Source: a gamma proteobacterium L18 (GTDB lineage Bacteria; Pseudomonadota; Gammaproteobacteria; Pseudomonadales; Pseudomonadaceae). From it: a stretch of DNA of 40,749 nt. The notes under the pieces are model-generated. The model worked only from the letters and a program-made list of their open reading frames with translations. It was not told where the DNA came from and did not search any database. The position numbers and the translations under genes are program-made. Below, in pieces: positions 16,987 through 26,160 of the stretch (the stretch's first letter is position 1; each line of letters opens with the position of its first letter). The DNA lies in NCBI GenBank assembly GCA_000497835.1, contig KI547166.1, positions 27,035-67,783 of the forward strand. Reading direction: 5' to 3'.

Positions 16987-18348
16987 TCAAGCGTTGCCGG
17001 CCAAGGCAGCACGGGAAGCGCTGCGACCCAGCGATATCTTGCAGAACACCGCGCCTGCAATCATCAGGCCGGCGAACACACAGGCGATCTGGCCGTTGAA
17101 CCACACCATCGCCACCAGGCACACCAGCGCCAGCACCAGGGCAATGCCCGGTACCACAGGATACCCCGGGGCGCGGAAACTGCGCTCAAGGTTGGGCTCG
17201 ATCTTGCGCAGGCGGAACAGGCTCAGCAGGCTGATGATGTACATCACGATAGCGCCGAACACCGACATGGTGATCATTGCAGCGGTCAGGCTCATGCCCT
17301 GCAGGTTGACCAGGCCGTCACTGAAGATGGCCGCAATGCCCACCACGCCGCCGGCCAGGATGGCGCGGTGCGGGGTTTGGAAGCGCGACAGCTTGGCAAG
17401 GCCGGCTGGCAGGAAGCCGGCACGGGCCAGGGCGAAGAACTGGCGCGAGTAGCCCATGATGATGCCGTGGAAGCTGGCCACCAGGCCGAACAGACCGATC
17501 CACACCAGCATATGCATCCAGTTGGAGTTGTTGCCCACCACGGTTTTCATCGCCTGGGGCAGCGGGTCGTTGAGGTTGGACAGCGCCTTCCAGTCGCCCA
17601 CGCCGCCGGCGAACACCATGGTGCCGATGGCCAGCACCACCAGGGTCAGGATACCGCTGATGTAGGCACGCGGGATGGTTTTCTTCGGGTCCTTGGCCTC
17701 TTCGGCGGCCATGGCCGCGCCCTCGATGGCCAGGAAGAACCAGATCGCGAACGGGATGGCCGCGAACACGCCGGACAGTGCGCCGAAGCTGAAGGTGTCG
17801 CTGCCGGCCCAGCCGCCCAGCACAAAGTTGCTGAAGCTGAAGCCCGGTGCCACCACGCCCATGAACACCAGCAGTTCCAGCACGGCCAGCACGGTGACGA
17901 TCAGTTCAAAGGTGGCGGCGATGTTGACGCCGACGATGTTCAGGGTCATGAACACCACGTAGGCACCAGCGGCGGCCCACTTGGGATCAAGGCCGGGGAA
18001 CTGCACGTTCAGGTAAGCGCCGATGGCCATGGCGATGGCCGGTGGCGCGAACACGAACTCGATCAACGTGGCCATGCCGGCGATCATCCCGCCGCCCACG
18101 CCGAATGCGCGCAGGCTATAGGCGAACGGGCCGCCGGCGTTGGGGATGGCGGTGGTCAGTTCGGTGAAGCTGAAGATGAAGCAGGTGTACATCACCGCCA
18201 CCATCAGCGTGGTGACCAGAAAGCCCAGGGTGCCGGCGGTGCCCCAGCCGTAGCTCCAGCCGAAGTACTCGCCGGAAATCACCAGGCCCACGGCGATGCC
18301 CCACAGATGCAGGGTGCCCAATGTCGGTTTGAGTTGCGTGCTGCTCAT
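16987..18348 (-). CDS. eat: Ethanolamine permease (APC family)
   Basis: Inner-membrane amino-acid/polyamine/organocation transporter of 453 residues with about 12 membrane segments. The N-terminal HLWGIAVGLVISGEYFGWSYGWG and PFAYSLRAFGVGGG segments are typical of ethanolamine permeases. Being first in the operon with eutB and eutC fixes the likely substrate. I used the ATG at 18348, where AAGG lies upstream; the longer in-frame start (18525) adds an unlikely cysteine/arginine-rich leader. Expression is presumably controlled from the 18349-18733 divergent region. Confidence 0.9.
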   Translation of the reverse strand: MSSTQLKPTLGTLHLWGIAVGLVISGEYFGWSYGWGTAGTLGFLVTTLMVAVMYTCFIFSFTELTTAIPNAGGPFAYSLRAFGVGGGMIAGMATLIEFVFAPPAIAMAIGAYLNVQFPGLDPKWAAAGAYVVFMTLNIVGVNIAATFELIVTVLAVLELLVFMGVVAPGFSFSNFVLGGWAGSDTFSFGALSGVFAAIPFAIWFFLAIEGAAMAAEEAKDPKKTIPRAYISGILTLVVLAIGTMVFAGGVGDWKALSNLNDPLPQAMKTVVGNNSNWMHMLVWIGLFGLVASFHGIIMGYSRQFFALARAGFLPAGLAKLSRFQTPHRAILAGGVVGIAAIFSDGLVNLQGMSLTAAMITMSVFGAIVMYIISLLSLFRLRKIEPNLERSFRAPGYPVVPGIALVLALVCLVAMVWFNGQIACVFAGLMIAGAVFCKISLGRSASRAALAGNA

Positions 18349-18408
18349 TGTGTCGTACCTTCGAGAGGATGCCTGGCTGCCAGCATATCGAAGCATTTGC
18401 TTACAAGA

Positions 18409-18447
18409 CTTGACCGGTAAAACCGGGTTTTGTGCCCTGCGGTCAAG
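18409..18447. promoter_or_regulatory. Candidate operator between the eut permease and araC-type gene
   Basis: CTTGACCG (18409-18416) and CGGTCAAG (18440-18447) are perfect 8-bp inverted repeats. They bracket a nested ACCGGTAAAACCGGGT dyad, 61-100 nt upstream of the permease start. The 385-nt gap 18349-18733 otherwise holds repeat family E (18499-18588) and the araC leader. I saw no convincing sigma-54 box. The binding protein is unknown; the adjacent AraC regulator is the natural candidate. Confidence 0.4.
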
Positions 18448-18498
18448 TTTGGGCGATGGTGCGCAAAGGCGGGGCATAGCCTGCATTGCGTGCACCAT

Positions 18499-18588
18499 GT
18501 AGCAGCGGCCGCCAGGTCGCGTCACGAACGCCGCGATACGTCAGACACGCCGCGTGGGGGGCCGGACGCAGCCTTCGGCAGCTGCTAC
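18499..18588. repeat. Repeat family E copy 1 (imperfect palindrome)
   Basis: It opens with GTAGCAGCGGCCGCCAGGTC and closes with GCCTTCGGCAGCTGCTAC; the outer 8 bp are complementary. The reverse complement of this element matches the right edge of the window (from 40675) at both of its ends. A half copy lies at 35072-35101. Confidence 0.8.
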
Positions 18589-18733
18589 AGAGGTGGTTAC
18601 CAGACTTCCCATGCAGCTGGCGAGATCCCGCTGGTTAACGACCAGGAAGCGCTCTAAACCCGCGAAAACATGAACCCGGAACAACTCTTGCTTGAAGTTT
18701 CTTCATGATGCCCCCGCTGAAAAGGTAACCGCC

Positions 18734-19789
18734 ATGACCCCTTCCCTGTTTTCCCCCGCCGCCCACCCAGGCTCCAGGGCGAACAACCGTGGGGTGCTGT
18801 CGGCGGCGGCCAATGGCCTGGACCAGTTCATCACCCACCACGGCGGCGACCTGGACCGCGTGTTCGGCCGCGCCGGTATCGACGCCGAACAATTGCGTCA
18901 CCCCACGCTCAGCCTGGCCTTGCCCAACTATTGCCAGGTGCTGGAAGAGGCGGCCCGGCAGACCGGTTGCGACAATTTCGGCCTGCGTTACGGTGAGCAG
19001 TTCAAGCCCCAGGCCCTGGGTTTGCTCGGCTACGTCGGCCTGTGCTCAGCCACCCTGGAAGAGGCCCTGATCAACTTCGCTCAGGCGTTTCCCTTCCATC
19101 AGCACAGCACCCTGATCCAACTGGTGGACCAGGGCGAGTGTTACCGTTTCGACTATCAGGTGCGCCACGGCGCCATCCTGGAAAAGCGCCAGGACGCCGA
19201 ACTGACCATGGGCATGGCCATGAACCTGGTGCGCCATGTGCTGGGGCCCAAGTGGGCGCCGCGCGAAGTGCTGTTTGAACACGCCCGCCCCATGGACTGG
19301 CAAGAGCACCGTGAAGTGTTCGATGCCCCGGTACGCTTCGATCAAGCGTGCAATGGCATCCTGATTCCCAAGCGTGAACTGCAAGGCCAGCTGATGCCGG
19401 GGCATGACCCGGTGCTGCTGATGCTGGTCAAGGACGCCATCCGCCAGTTGGGCGACGCCGACCAAGGGCCGGATGTGCTGGAGCAGGCACGGCAGGTGAT
19501 TCGTACCGTGCTGCATCAGGGCGAGCCGGTGCTGGAATTGATTGCCGAGCAGTTGGAGCTGACCGATTCGGGGCTGCAGCGGCGGTTGCGCGAATATGGC
19601 TTGAGCTTTAGTCAACTGGTGGATCAGACCCGCCAGGCGTTGGCGCGCCAGTATCTGCGCCAGCAGAACCTGTCGATTTCGGAGCTGGCGCCGCTGCTGG
19701 GCTACTCCGAGACCAGCGCCTTCTCCCGCGCCTTCAAGCGCTGGTTCGGCGTAAGCCCGCGCCAGTGGCGGCAGAATTCGGTGAACTGA
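18734..19789 (+). CDS. AraC-family transcriptional regulator, probable eut regulator
   Basis: The 351-residue regulator has an N-terminal ligand-binding domain of the Arabinose_bd type found in OruR/QhpR-like proteins (about 20-215). A C-terminal double helix-turn-helix follows at about 250-350, ending LGYSETSAFSRAFKRWFGVSPRQWR, the AraC signature. AAAGGT (18721-18726) fits the ATG at 18734; an in-frame ATG at 18692 is less well placed. It is transcribed away from the eut unit across a shared region with a dyad, so it probably activates permease-eutBC in response to ethanolamine or a derivative. That is inference from position. Confidence 0.87.
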   Translation: MTPSLFSPAAHPGSRANNRGVLSAAANGLDQFITHHGGDLDRVFGRAGIDAEQLRHPTLSLALPNYCQVLEEAARQTGCDNFGLRYGEQFKPQALGLLGYVGLCSATLEEALINFAQAFPFHQHSTLIQLVDQGECYRFDYQVRHGAILEKRQDAELTMGMAMNLVRHVLGPKWAPREVLFEHARPMDWQEHREVFDAPVRFDQACNGILIPKRELQGQLMPGHDPVLLMLVKDAIRQLGDADQGPDVLEQARQVIRTVLHQGEPVLELIAEQLELTDSGLQRRLREYGLSFSQLVDQTRQALARQYLRQQNLSISELAPLLGYSETSAFSRAFKRWFGVSPRQWRQNSVN

Positions 19790-19800
19790 TCGCTCTTTCG

Positions 19801-19896
19801 GGCCTCATCGCGAGCAAGCTTTGCTCCCACAGTGGTGAGCCAACCATCAATATCAGGCTTAACCTTGTGGGAGCTAAGCTTGCTCGCGACGAGGCC
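19801..19896. repeat. REP-type inverted repeat, family B copy 2
   Basis: The arms 19801-19831 and 19866-19896 are complementary with two mismatches (outer GGCCTC/GAGGCC, core GCAAGCTTTGCTCCCACA). It starts 11 nt after the araC-type gene and lies before the convergent MFS gene. The remaining 92 nt to 19988 show nothing. Confidence 0.92.
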
Positions 19897-19988
19897 ATCA
19901 GCCCCACCACAAATCCTCCATCAATCCGCAACCAGCCCCAACCGCTCATGCCACTGGGCAATCAACTTCCTGCGGGTACCATCGCCGT

Positions 19989-21143
19989 TCACACCGTGCG
20001 CAGCACCCGGCCGCTGGCGGCGACGAACGCCAAGAGCAGCACCATACCGCCCAGCGCCACCGACAGGCTGCTGGCGTGGGCGATGAAGCCGATGGCTGCG
20101 GGGCCAATCAGGATGCCGGCGTAGCCCAGCGAGGTCATGGCCGGGATGGCCACGCTCTGCGGCATGGTTTTCTGCCGGCCCACGGCAGTGAACAGCACCG
20201 GCACGATGTTGGAACAGCCCGCGCCCACCAGCGCGTAACCGATCAGGGCCAGCGGCCAGGACGGCGCCAGGATCGACAGCGCCAGCCCGGCCGCCGCCAC
20301 CGCGCCACCGACCATCACCACCCGCGCCCCGCCTAGGCGCGTGACGATGATGTCACCGGTCAGGCGGCCCAAGGTCATGGTCGTGGCAAAGGCGGCGTAG
20401 CCCAGGCCCGCGTAGCGCGGGTCCATGCCGTGGTCGGCCACCAGGAACACCGCGCTCCAGTCCAGCACCGCGCCCTCGGCCTGGAACACGATGAAGCACA
20501 GCACGCCCAGAAACAGCACGATGCCCCGTGGCCGCGCCAGCAAGGGACCGGGCTCGCCATTGCCGTGGGTCAACAGGTGCGGACCGGCGGCCCACAGCGA
20601 CACCACCGTCAGCGCCACCACGCACAGTACCGCCGGCAAGGCCCCCAGGCCCAGGCTGAGCAGGCCGGTCATGCCTGCCGCGCCGGCGATGCCGCCAACG
20701 CTGAACAGGCCATGGAAGCCCGACATCATCGCCCGGCCGCTGGCGCGCTCCACCAGCACGGCCTGGATGTTCATGGCGCAGTCCACCGCGCCAATCCCGG
20801 CACCGAAGCAGAAAATCGCCGCCATCAGCAGCCAGGGATTGGCCACCGTGGCCAGCAACGGCATCACCAGGCACACCACGGCGCCGCCGGTCAGAATCAC
20901 GCGGCGGCAGCCCACGCGGGCCGTGAGGTAGCCGGCCACGGGCATGGTCAGGATCGAGCCCAGGCCCAGGCATAGCAGCAACAGGCCGAGCATACCGTCG
21001 TCCAGACCGGCACGAATTTTCGCCAAAGGCACCAACGGGGCCCAGGCCGACATGGTGAAACCGGCGATGAAGAAGGCGACGCGGGTGGAAAAGAACGCCT
21101 GCTTGTCAGGCTCCGCCTGAAGTGCGGTAGTGCTGGAAGACAT
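19989..21143 (-). CDS. MFS transporter, YbjJ-like
   Basis: Major facilitator protein of 384 residues with 12 predicted membrane segments. The opening FFIAGFTMSAWAPLVPLAKIRAGLDDGMLGLLLL and the PVAGYLTARVGCRRVI loop (the MFS motif between helices 2 and 3) resemble E. coli YbjJ and fucose-permease-like exporters. The start used (21143, MSSSTTALQ) begins shortly before TM1; a longer in-frame start at 21407 would run back through repeat family C. The substrate is unknown. It has no operon partner: the region upstream holds a palindrome and the divergent mscS-type gene. Confidence 0.85.
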   Translation of the reverse strand: MSSSTTALQAEPDKQAFFSTRVAFFIAGFTMSAWAPLVPLAKIRAGLDDGMLGLLLLCLGLGSILTMPVAGYLTARVGCRRVILTGGAVVCLVMPLLATVANPWLLMAAIFCFGAGIGAVDCAMNIQAVLVERASGRAMMSGFHGLFSVGGIAGAAGMTGLLSLGLGALPAVLCVVALTVVSLWAAGPHLLTHGNGEPGPLLARPRGIVLFLGVLCFIVFQAEGAVLDWSAVFLVADHGMDPRYAGLGYAAFATTMTLGRLTGDIIVTRLGGARVVMVGGAVAAAGLALSILAPSWPLALIGYALVGAGCSNIVPVLFTAVGRQKTMPQSVAIPAMTSLGYAGILIGPAAIGFIAHASSLSVALGGMVLLLAFVAASGRVLRTV

Positions 21144-21238
21144 TGGAGATGGCCTTATCTCGCGGGGACAGTGGGTGCCTTTACCTTGGTGGCCGCCCCA
21201 AAAAAATGCAAGCCCTGCCCGGACACCAACCAAAGACA

Positions 21239-21327
21239 TGTGGGAGCGGGCTCTGCCCGCGAAGAGCACACCGCAGGGTTTCTGACGGACCGCGGTGTTC
21301 TTTTCGCGGGCAGAGCCCGCTCCCACA
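21239..21327. repeat. REP-type inverted repeat, family C copy 1
   Basis: Left arm TGTGGGAGCGGGCTCTGCCC and right arm GGGCAGAGCCCGCTCCCACA, with inner complementary ACACCGC/GCGGTGT. It is related to copies at 30023 and 34959, which read TTCTACCC in place of CTCTGCCC. It sits in the 279-nt divergent region between the MFS and mscS-type genes, so it lies within a promoter region rather than at gene ends. Confidence 0.92.
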
Positions 21328-21422
21328 AAAGACCGCTGCAGCAAGACAGGCCGACAACCGAACTTGCGGCGGTTTTGTTGATCAGTTCCTAAGACCCCCG
21401 CCGGCAAGCAAGGAGAAACCGG

Positions 21423-23462
21423 GTGCTATCCATGAAGGCCAAGTCAATTCTGCTATGGGTTCTGGGCGCTGTGCTCAGTGTCAATCTGGGGCTCGCCACG
21501 GCGGCCACTGCACCGGCCGCGGCACCCGCGCCGGCGAAACCGGAAGTGCTGGTGCAGGGTGGCCTGCTCAGTACCCTGTCCTCGGGCATCGACGATGTGC
21601 AGGACAGCCTGGACCTGGACGGCCACCTGGTGGACAGTTGGCGGCTGCGCGCCGACCGCGCCGCCGATGAAGTGGGCGACCTGGTCAGCCAGCATTCGGC
21701 CCGTTCGGCGCTGAGCCTGGCCGGCGATTTCGCCTTGCTGACCCTGTGCTGGGTGGGCATTTTCGGGGTACTCAGCCTGCTGGGTCGACTGATTGCCCGC
21801 CGCGCGGCACGCCAGCGCTTCATCCACCAGCGCCCACGGGTGCAAGGCTTGCTGGACTACCTGCTGCCCTACACCGTGCCGGCGCTGATCAGCCTGCCGC
21901 TGACCCTGACCATCAGCCACAACCTGGATGGCTCAGTGGCCCGCGCCCTGGCCCTGTGCCTGGCGTACGCCACCAGCAGCGGCCTGGTGTCCAGTTCGAT
22001 CATCCTGTGCCTGATCGTGCTGTTCGACGCCGGCCACCGACGCACCGCCGTGCGTATCCTGCGCCAACAGGGGCCACGACGACTGTTCGTGATCGGTTTC
22101 CTCGCCGCCCTGGCTGACGCCCTCAACAGCCCGCAGATCGCCCGCCAACTGGGCGGCAACATCACCTCGACCCTGGCAGTGGTGTGCGGCCTGCTGGCCA
22201 CCCTGGCCTTCGCCGTGCTGGTGATCCGCATGCGCCGGCCGGTGGCGCACCTGATCCGCGACCGCTCGCTCAAGCAGCGCCTGGAGCACCGCGCCGTGCA
22301 GGAGTCGCTGCGGATTTTTTCCGGGCTGTGGTACCTGCCCATCCTGCTGATGATCCTGGTGTCCATGGTGCATTTGATCGGCGCCGGGGCCGAAAGCCAG
22401 CGCGCGTTGCAAAGCGCCCTGCTGACCACCCTGCTACTGGTGGGCACGGTGTTCCTCAGCACCTTGCTGCAGCACTTGTTCCGCCCCGCCGACGACGCGC
22501 CGCGCCAACGACTGCGGCCCTACGTGGAATTGCTGCGCAACTTGGTCCACGCCTTGTCACGCATTGTCATGGCGGTGGCCTTCATTGAATTGCTGGGGCG
22601 TATCTGGGGCGTATCGATCCTCACCTTCGCCGCGCAGAACAGCGTGGGCCGGGCCATCAGTGACTCGCTGAGCAGCATCGGCCTGATCCTGCTGGTCACC
22701 TGGCTGCTGTGGGTGGTGATCGACACCGCCATCCAGGAAGCCCTGAAACCGGCGGTGGGCAAGCGCGCCAGCCGCGAGCCCAGCACCCGGGTGAAGACCA
22801 TCCTGCCCATGCTGCGCAATGCCACCAAGATCGTGCTGGTGGTGATCTGCGCCATCACCACCATGGCCAACCTGGGCATCAACGTCGCGCCGCTGCTGGC
22901 CGGTGCCGGGGTGGTGGGCCTGGCCATCGGCTTCGGCTCCCAGCAACTGGTGCAGGACGTGATCACCGGGCTGTTCATCCTGATCGAAGACACCATCGCC
23001 ATCGGCGACTGGGTGGTGCTGGACTCCGGCCACGCCGGCACCGTGGAAAGCCTGACCATCCGCACCCTGCGCCTGCGCGACGGCAAGGGCTTCGTGCACT
23101 CGGTGCCGTTCGGGCAGATCAAGGCGGTCACCAACCAGTCACGGCAGTTTGCCTACGCGTTCTTCTCGGTGCAGGTGAGTTATGACAGCGACATCGACAC
23201 GGCGCTGGAGCTGATCCGTGAAGCCGGGCGCTCGATCAGCGAGGACATTGTGCTCAAGCACAATCTGCAGGGGCCGTTGCAGGTGTTTGGGGTGGACAGC
23301 ATGAACCTCAACGGGATTTCCCTGACGGCGCAGTTCCGCACCATTTCCGGGGGGCAGTATGGGGTGAACCGGGCGTTCAACGAGCGGTTGAAGAAGCTGG
23401 TGGATCAAAGTGACAACGTGCGGTTTGCGCAGTATGTGCAGCCGTTGGTGGCGGCCTCTTGA
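21423..23462 (+). CDS. Large MscS-family mechanosensitive channel (YbiO-like)
   Basis: The 679-residue channel protein has an N-terminal signal-like segment (about 4-27, ending ATAATA), a periplasmic stretch to about 100, multiple membrane helices, and the MscS core near residues 480-660. The pore-lining and first beta-domain region is LLAGAGVVGLAIGFGSQQLV, followed by DVITGLFILIEDTIAIGDWV. AGGAG (21411-21415) spaces well to the GTG at 21423 and not to the ATG at 21432, so I chose GTG. Such channels release osmolytes on hypo-osmotic shock. The stop codon overlaps the start of a family A palindrome. Confidence 0.88.
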   Translation: MLSMKAKSILLWVLGAVLSVNLGLATAATAPAAAPAPAKPEVLVQGGLLSTLSSGIDDVQDSLDLDGHLVDSWRLRADRAADEVGDLVSQHSARSALSLAGDFALLTLCWVGIFGVLSLLGRLIARRAARQRFIHQRPRVQGLLDYLLPYTVPALISLPLTLTISHNLDGSVARALALCLAYATSSGLVSSSIILCLIVLFDAGHRRTAVRILRQQGPRRLFVIGFLAALADALNSPQIARQLGGNITSTLAVVCGLLATLAFAVLVIRMRRPVAHLIRDRSLKQRLEHRAVQESLRIFSGLWYLPILLMILVSMVHLIGAGAESQRALQSALLTTLLLVGTVFLSTLLQHLFRPADDAPRQRLRPYVELLRNLVHALSRIVMAVAFIELLGRIWGVSILTFAAQNSVGRAISDSLSSIGLILLVTWLLWVVIDTAIQEALKPAVGKRASREPSTRVKTILPMLRNATKIVLVVICAITTMANLGINVAPLLAGAGVVGLAIGFGSQQLVQDVITGLFILIEDTIAIGDWVVLDSGHAGTVESLTIRTLRLRDGKGFVHSVPFGQIKAVTNQSRQFAYAFFSVQVSYDSDIDTALELIREAGRSISEDIVLKHNLQGPLQVFGVDSMNLNGISLTAQFRTISGGQYGVNRAFNERLKKLVDQSDNVRFAQYVQPLVAAS

Positions 23463-23552
23463 TACGGTGTCGCCTGCATCGCGCCCAAGGGCGGCTCCTA
23501 CACAGGTCGGCGTAGGAGCCGCCCTTGGGCGCGATGCAGACAACGCGGTATC
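23461..23552. repeat. Family A palindrome copy 4, overlapping two stop codons
   Basis: Arms of 41 nt (23461-23501 and 23512-23552) with about four mismatches; the outermost bases are GATAC and GTATC. The TGA of the mscS-type gene (23460-23462) and the stop of the convergent chemoreceptor (23551-23553) both fall on the arm tips. It may serve as a shared 3' hairpin; there is no T-tract. Confidence 0.92.
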
Positions 23553-24867
23553 AGCCCTGGTCCCCGGCAAACACACTCACCGCCTCGACCGCCCGGCTGG
23601 CGCCATCACAGATCTGCACAATCACCTCCCCCGCCTGATCCGCCAGCTCGACGCTGCGCCCGGCCTGATGCCGCGTCGCATCCATGCTGGCGATCGCCGA
23701 GCGGGTCTCGTGCTGAATACGCTCGATCATCGCTGAAATCTCGGCGGTGGAGCCGCTGGTGCGCCCCGCCAGCTGCCGTACCTCATCGGCCACCACGGCG
23801 AACCCGCGCCCCATGTCCCCGGCACGCGCCGCTTCGATGGCCGCGTTCAGGGCCAGCAGGTTGGTCTGGTCGGCGATGCCGCGAATGGTGTTGACGATGG
23901 TGCTGATCTGCTCGGAGCGCTCGCCCAGATGGCCAAGGATCTGCGAGGAATGATCAATGTTGCTGGCGATCTCGCGCATCTGCCCGGCCGCCTGGTGGAT
24001 CACCTCGGTGCCCTGCTCTGCCACCCGCCGGGTGTCGCGGGAGATGTGGTAGGCGCGGGCGGCGCTCTGGCCGTCCTCGGTCTGCTTGACGATGCGCGCG
24101 GTGATGTCAGAGGCGAACTTGACCACCTTGCTCAGTTTGCCGCTGGCGTCGTAGACCGGGTTGTAAGTCGCCTCCAGCCACAGCACCTGGCCGCGCTTGC
24201 CCACGCGCTCGAACTGGCCGCTGAAGAACTCGCCCTGGTTCAGGCGGCGCCAGAAGTCCTGGTAGGCCTTGTCGCGGGCGTGGCTGGGCTGGCAGAACAG
24301 CGAGTGGTGCTTGCCCTTGATCTCGGCCAGGCTGTAACCGGTCAGGCGCAGGAAATTGTCGTTGGCGGTCAGGATGTTGCCATCGGGCTGGAACTCGATC
24401 ACGGCCATGGCACGGTCGATGGCGTGCAGTTTGCCCTGGGACTCGTTCTCGCACTGCACCCGCGCCGTCACGTCAGTGGCGTACTTGACCACCTTCACCA
24501 CCCGGCTTTCACTGTCGCGTACCGCGTTGTAACTGGCTTCCAGCCAGATCATCCGCCCCTGGGCGTCGACTCGCTGGAAGGTCTCGGCGATGAACTCGCC
24601 GGCCTTGAGGCGCGCCCACAGCTGCCGGTATTCGGGGCTGCGCACATACTCGGGGCTGCAGAACATACGGTGGTGCTGCCCCAGCACTTGGTCGGCGCGG
24701 TAGCCCACGGTCTTGAGGAAGTTGTCATTGGCGCGCAGCACCACGCCTTCCAGGTCGAACTCGACCACGGCCATGGAGCGTTCGATGGCGGCGAGCAGGC
24801 TGTCCTGTTGGGATAGGCGGTGTTCCAAGTCGGCATTGGCCTGCCGCAGGCTGGAGGTGAAGAACAT
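23551..24867 (-). CDS. bdlA: Soluble twin-PAS methyl-accepting protein, BdlA-like
   Basis: The 438-residue cytoplasmic chemoreceptor lacks membrane helices and HAMP. PAS1 lies at about 22-140 and PAS2 at about 146-262; both carry the ANDNFL...GY and GQHHRMFC or GKHHSLFC signatures. The methyl-accepting signalling domain is at about 263-438, with the [20 protein letters not shown] tip. This layout is that of P. aeruginosa BdlA, which mediates nutrient-induced biofilm dispersion. Aer-2-like PAS receptors are an alternative. The signalling domain ends shortly after the tip, as in BdlA. BdlA function is inferred from architecture only. Confidence 0.83.
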   Translation of the reverse strand: MFFTSSLRQANADLEHRLSQQDSLLAAIERSMAVVEFDLEGVVLRANDNFLKTVGYRADQVLGQHHRMFCSPEYVRSPEYRQLWARLKAGEFIAETFQRVDAQGRMIWLEASYNAVRDSESRVVKVVKYATDVTARVQCENESQGKLHAIDRAMAVIEFQPDGNILTANDNFLRLTGYSLAEIKGKHHSLFCQPSHARDKAYQDFWRRLNQGEFFSGQFERVGKRGQVLWLEATYNPVYDASGKLSKVVKFASDITARIVKQTEDGQSAARAYHISRDTRRVAEQGTEVIHQAAGQMREIASNIDHSSQILGHLGERSEQISTIVNTIRGIADQTNLLALNAAIEAARAGDMGRGFAVVADEVRQLAGRTSGSTAEISAMIERIQHETRSAIASMDATRHQAGRSVELADQAGEVIVQICDGASRAVEAVSVFAGDQG

Positions 24868-25091
24868 GATCAGCGTCCCGTGTGCGCAAGGTTGAGGTTA
24901 ATGCTCGACCTTGAGCAGACAGACGTACATGTCGAGCGCTGGCCCCCGGGGCCACTGCAGCGTCGTGTCGATGTTTTGTTGTTGTGCGTTCGTACGGCGG
25001 GCAGTGATATCAAATTGCCAACACCGCACACTGATCCTAGCCAAGACTTTCTCAAACCTCAATATCCCCTTAAAAATAATTGGCAATCACG

Positions 25092-25123
25092 AAAAACCGC
25101 CCCGTGCCATAGGCAGGGGGCGG
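25092..25123 (-). terminator. Rho-independent terminator of the 25.1-26.2 kb operon
   Basis: On the minus strand, CCGCCCC (25123-25117) pairs perfectly with GGGGCGG (25103-25097) around a 13-nt loop, followed by TTTTT (25096-25092). It lies just after the stop of the 24-residue peptide gene, confirming where that transcript ends. Confidence 0.92.
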
Positions 25124-25143
25124 CAGATGACGCAGGACCGGAC

Positions 25144-25218
25144 TCAGTGCACGAACAGGGCGATCAGAATGATGACCGGGATCGGCACACCCAGGAAAAA
25201 CAGCAGTAATGAGCGCAT
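25144..25218 (-). CDS. 24-residue hydrophobic membrane peptide
   Basis: ATG at 25218 with an excellent AGGAG ribosome site 7-8 nt upstream. The peptide is MRSLLLFFLGVPIPVII followed by a hydrophobic stretch and a C-terminal Val-His. It should form a single membrane helix with a Pro-X-Pro kink. It lies 15 nt after the larger membrane-protein gene and directly before a strong terminator, so it is the last cistron of that operon. Similar tiny peptides occur in other proteobacteria to my recollection, without assigned function. Confidence 0.75.
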   Translation of the reverse strand: MRSLLLFFLGVPIPVIILIALFVH

Positions 25219-25233
25219 GGTGATTCTCCTGAA

Positions 25234-26160
25234 TTAACGGATGGGGGCCGTGGCGGTGTAAGGCACCGGCTGGACGATGAGCACGGCATCGCGACGACGA
25301 CCACCGTAGGTCGCCGACAAGCTGGCGAAGAACGCACCGATCAACAGGGAGATGAACATCCACAGCGAGGCGTAGGCGGCAGCCTTGCTGGCAGCATCAG
25401 CGGCTTTCTGCGCGGCTACCTTGGCGTCTTCAATGGCCTGGCGAGCCTGGCCGTAGACTTGGTCCACGCGCTGCTGCGCCTGTTCAGGGGTCAGGTTGGT
25501 ACGCTGGGCCACCAGTTGCGCCAAGTAGGCACGGTCTTCAGCGCTCAGTTGGCCGCCGTTGCTGACGGTGCGGGCGAAGACGCGGGTGACTTGGGCATGA
25601 GCGGCGTCATCACTGACAGCGGCCGGGCGGTCATCACGGAACAGGGTGTCGACGAAGTAGCCGAACGGGTCACTGTTGCCGGAGGCCTGGGCGCCTGCCG
25701 AAGCGCTGGCGGCGGTCACGGCACCGGACGCCAAGCTGGCACCGGCCTTCACGCCGCCACCTACCACGCTACTGACAGAACCTACCACCAGGGTGGCGGT
25801 GACCAGCGTGGCAATGGCCCACGACAGAAAACCATGGGCGGTGTCGCGGAAGTACACTTCGTCAGTGTGCACAGTGGCCCATTTGACGCGCAGGCGCCCG
25901 GCCAGATAGCCGCCCATGCCGGAAGCGATAATCTGCGTCAGCGCCAGCCAGACAATGGCCCCCACGCCCAGGGCCTTGGCGCTTGCGCCCTCCCCGGCCC
26001 ACGGTGACACCGCAGAGAAGCCAAGGCCGAAGCCCAGCAGAACCAGAATCAGCGACAACGCGGCGGCCGCGGCGGCCCCGGCGAATATCGCTGCCCATGA
26101 AACGCCCGAGTGGTTGGCCCCCTCGGCGGCAGTGGTAACAAGTTCAGCGTTGGTGTTCAT
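25234..26160 (-). CDS. Polytopic membrane protein of unknown function
   Basis: The 308-residue protein has an N-terminal Ala-rich TM pair (about 20-50), a further TM near 70-95 (GGYLAGRL) and another near 110-140 (GFLSWAIATLVTATLVVG). A long soluble Ala/Gln/Asp-rich helical segment runs from about 150 to 260 (LSAEDRAYLAQLVAQRTNLTPEQAQQRVDQVYGQARQAIEDAK is the core). A final TM lies at about 265-285 (SLWMFISLLIGAFFASL). A GGAGCACC ribosome site precedes the ATG. I recognise it only as a type often found in stress- or phosphonate-annotated contexts; function is unknown. It is first in an operon with the 24-residue peptide. Confidence 0.8.
   Translation of the reverse strand: MNTNAELVTTAAEGANHSGVSWAAIFAGAAAAAALSLILVLLGFGLGFSAVSPWAGEGASAKALGVGAIVWLALTQIIASGMGGYLAGRLRVKWATVHTDEVYFRDTAHGFLSWAIATLVTATLVVGSVSSVVGGGVKAGASLASGAVTAASASAGAQASGNSDPFGYFVDTLFRDDRPAAVSDDAAHAQVTRVFARTVSNGGQLSAEDRAYLAQLVAQRTNLTPEQAQQRVDQVYGQARQAIEDAKVAAQKAADAASKAAAYASLWMFISLLIGAFFASLSATYGGRRRDAVLIVQPVPYTATAPIR

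Noticed and set aside
15256..18420. Very long plus-strand open frame (over 1000 codons) opposite the eut genes
   Set aside because: It mirrors eutC, eutB and the permease in the complementary frame, is His/Gln/Gly-rich and low complexity, and has no recognisable domain. Long antisense frames are expected at this GC content.
21239..21327. Palindromes considered as CRISPR repeats
   Set aside because: They are dispersed inverted repeats, not clustered direct repeats with regular spacers, and no cas gene is present.
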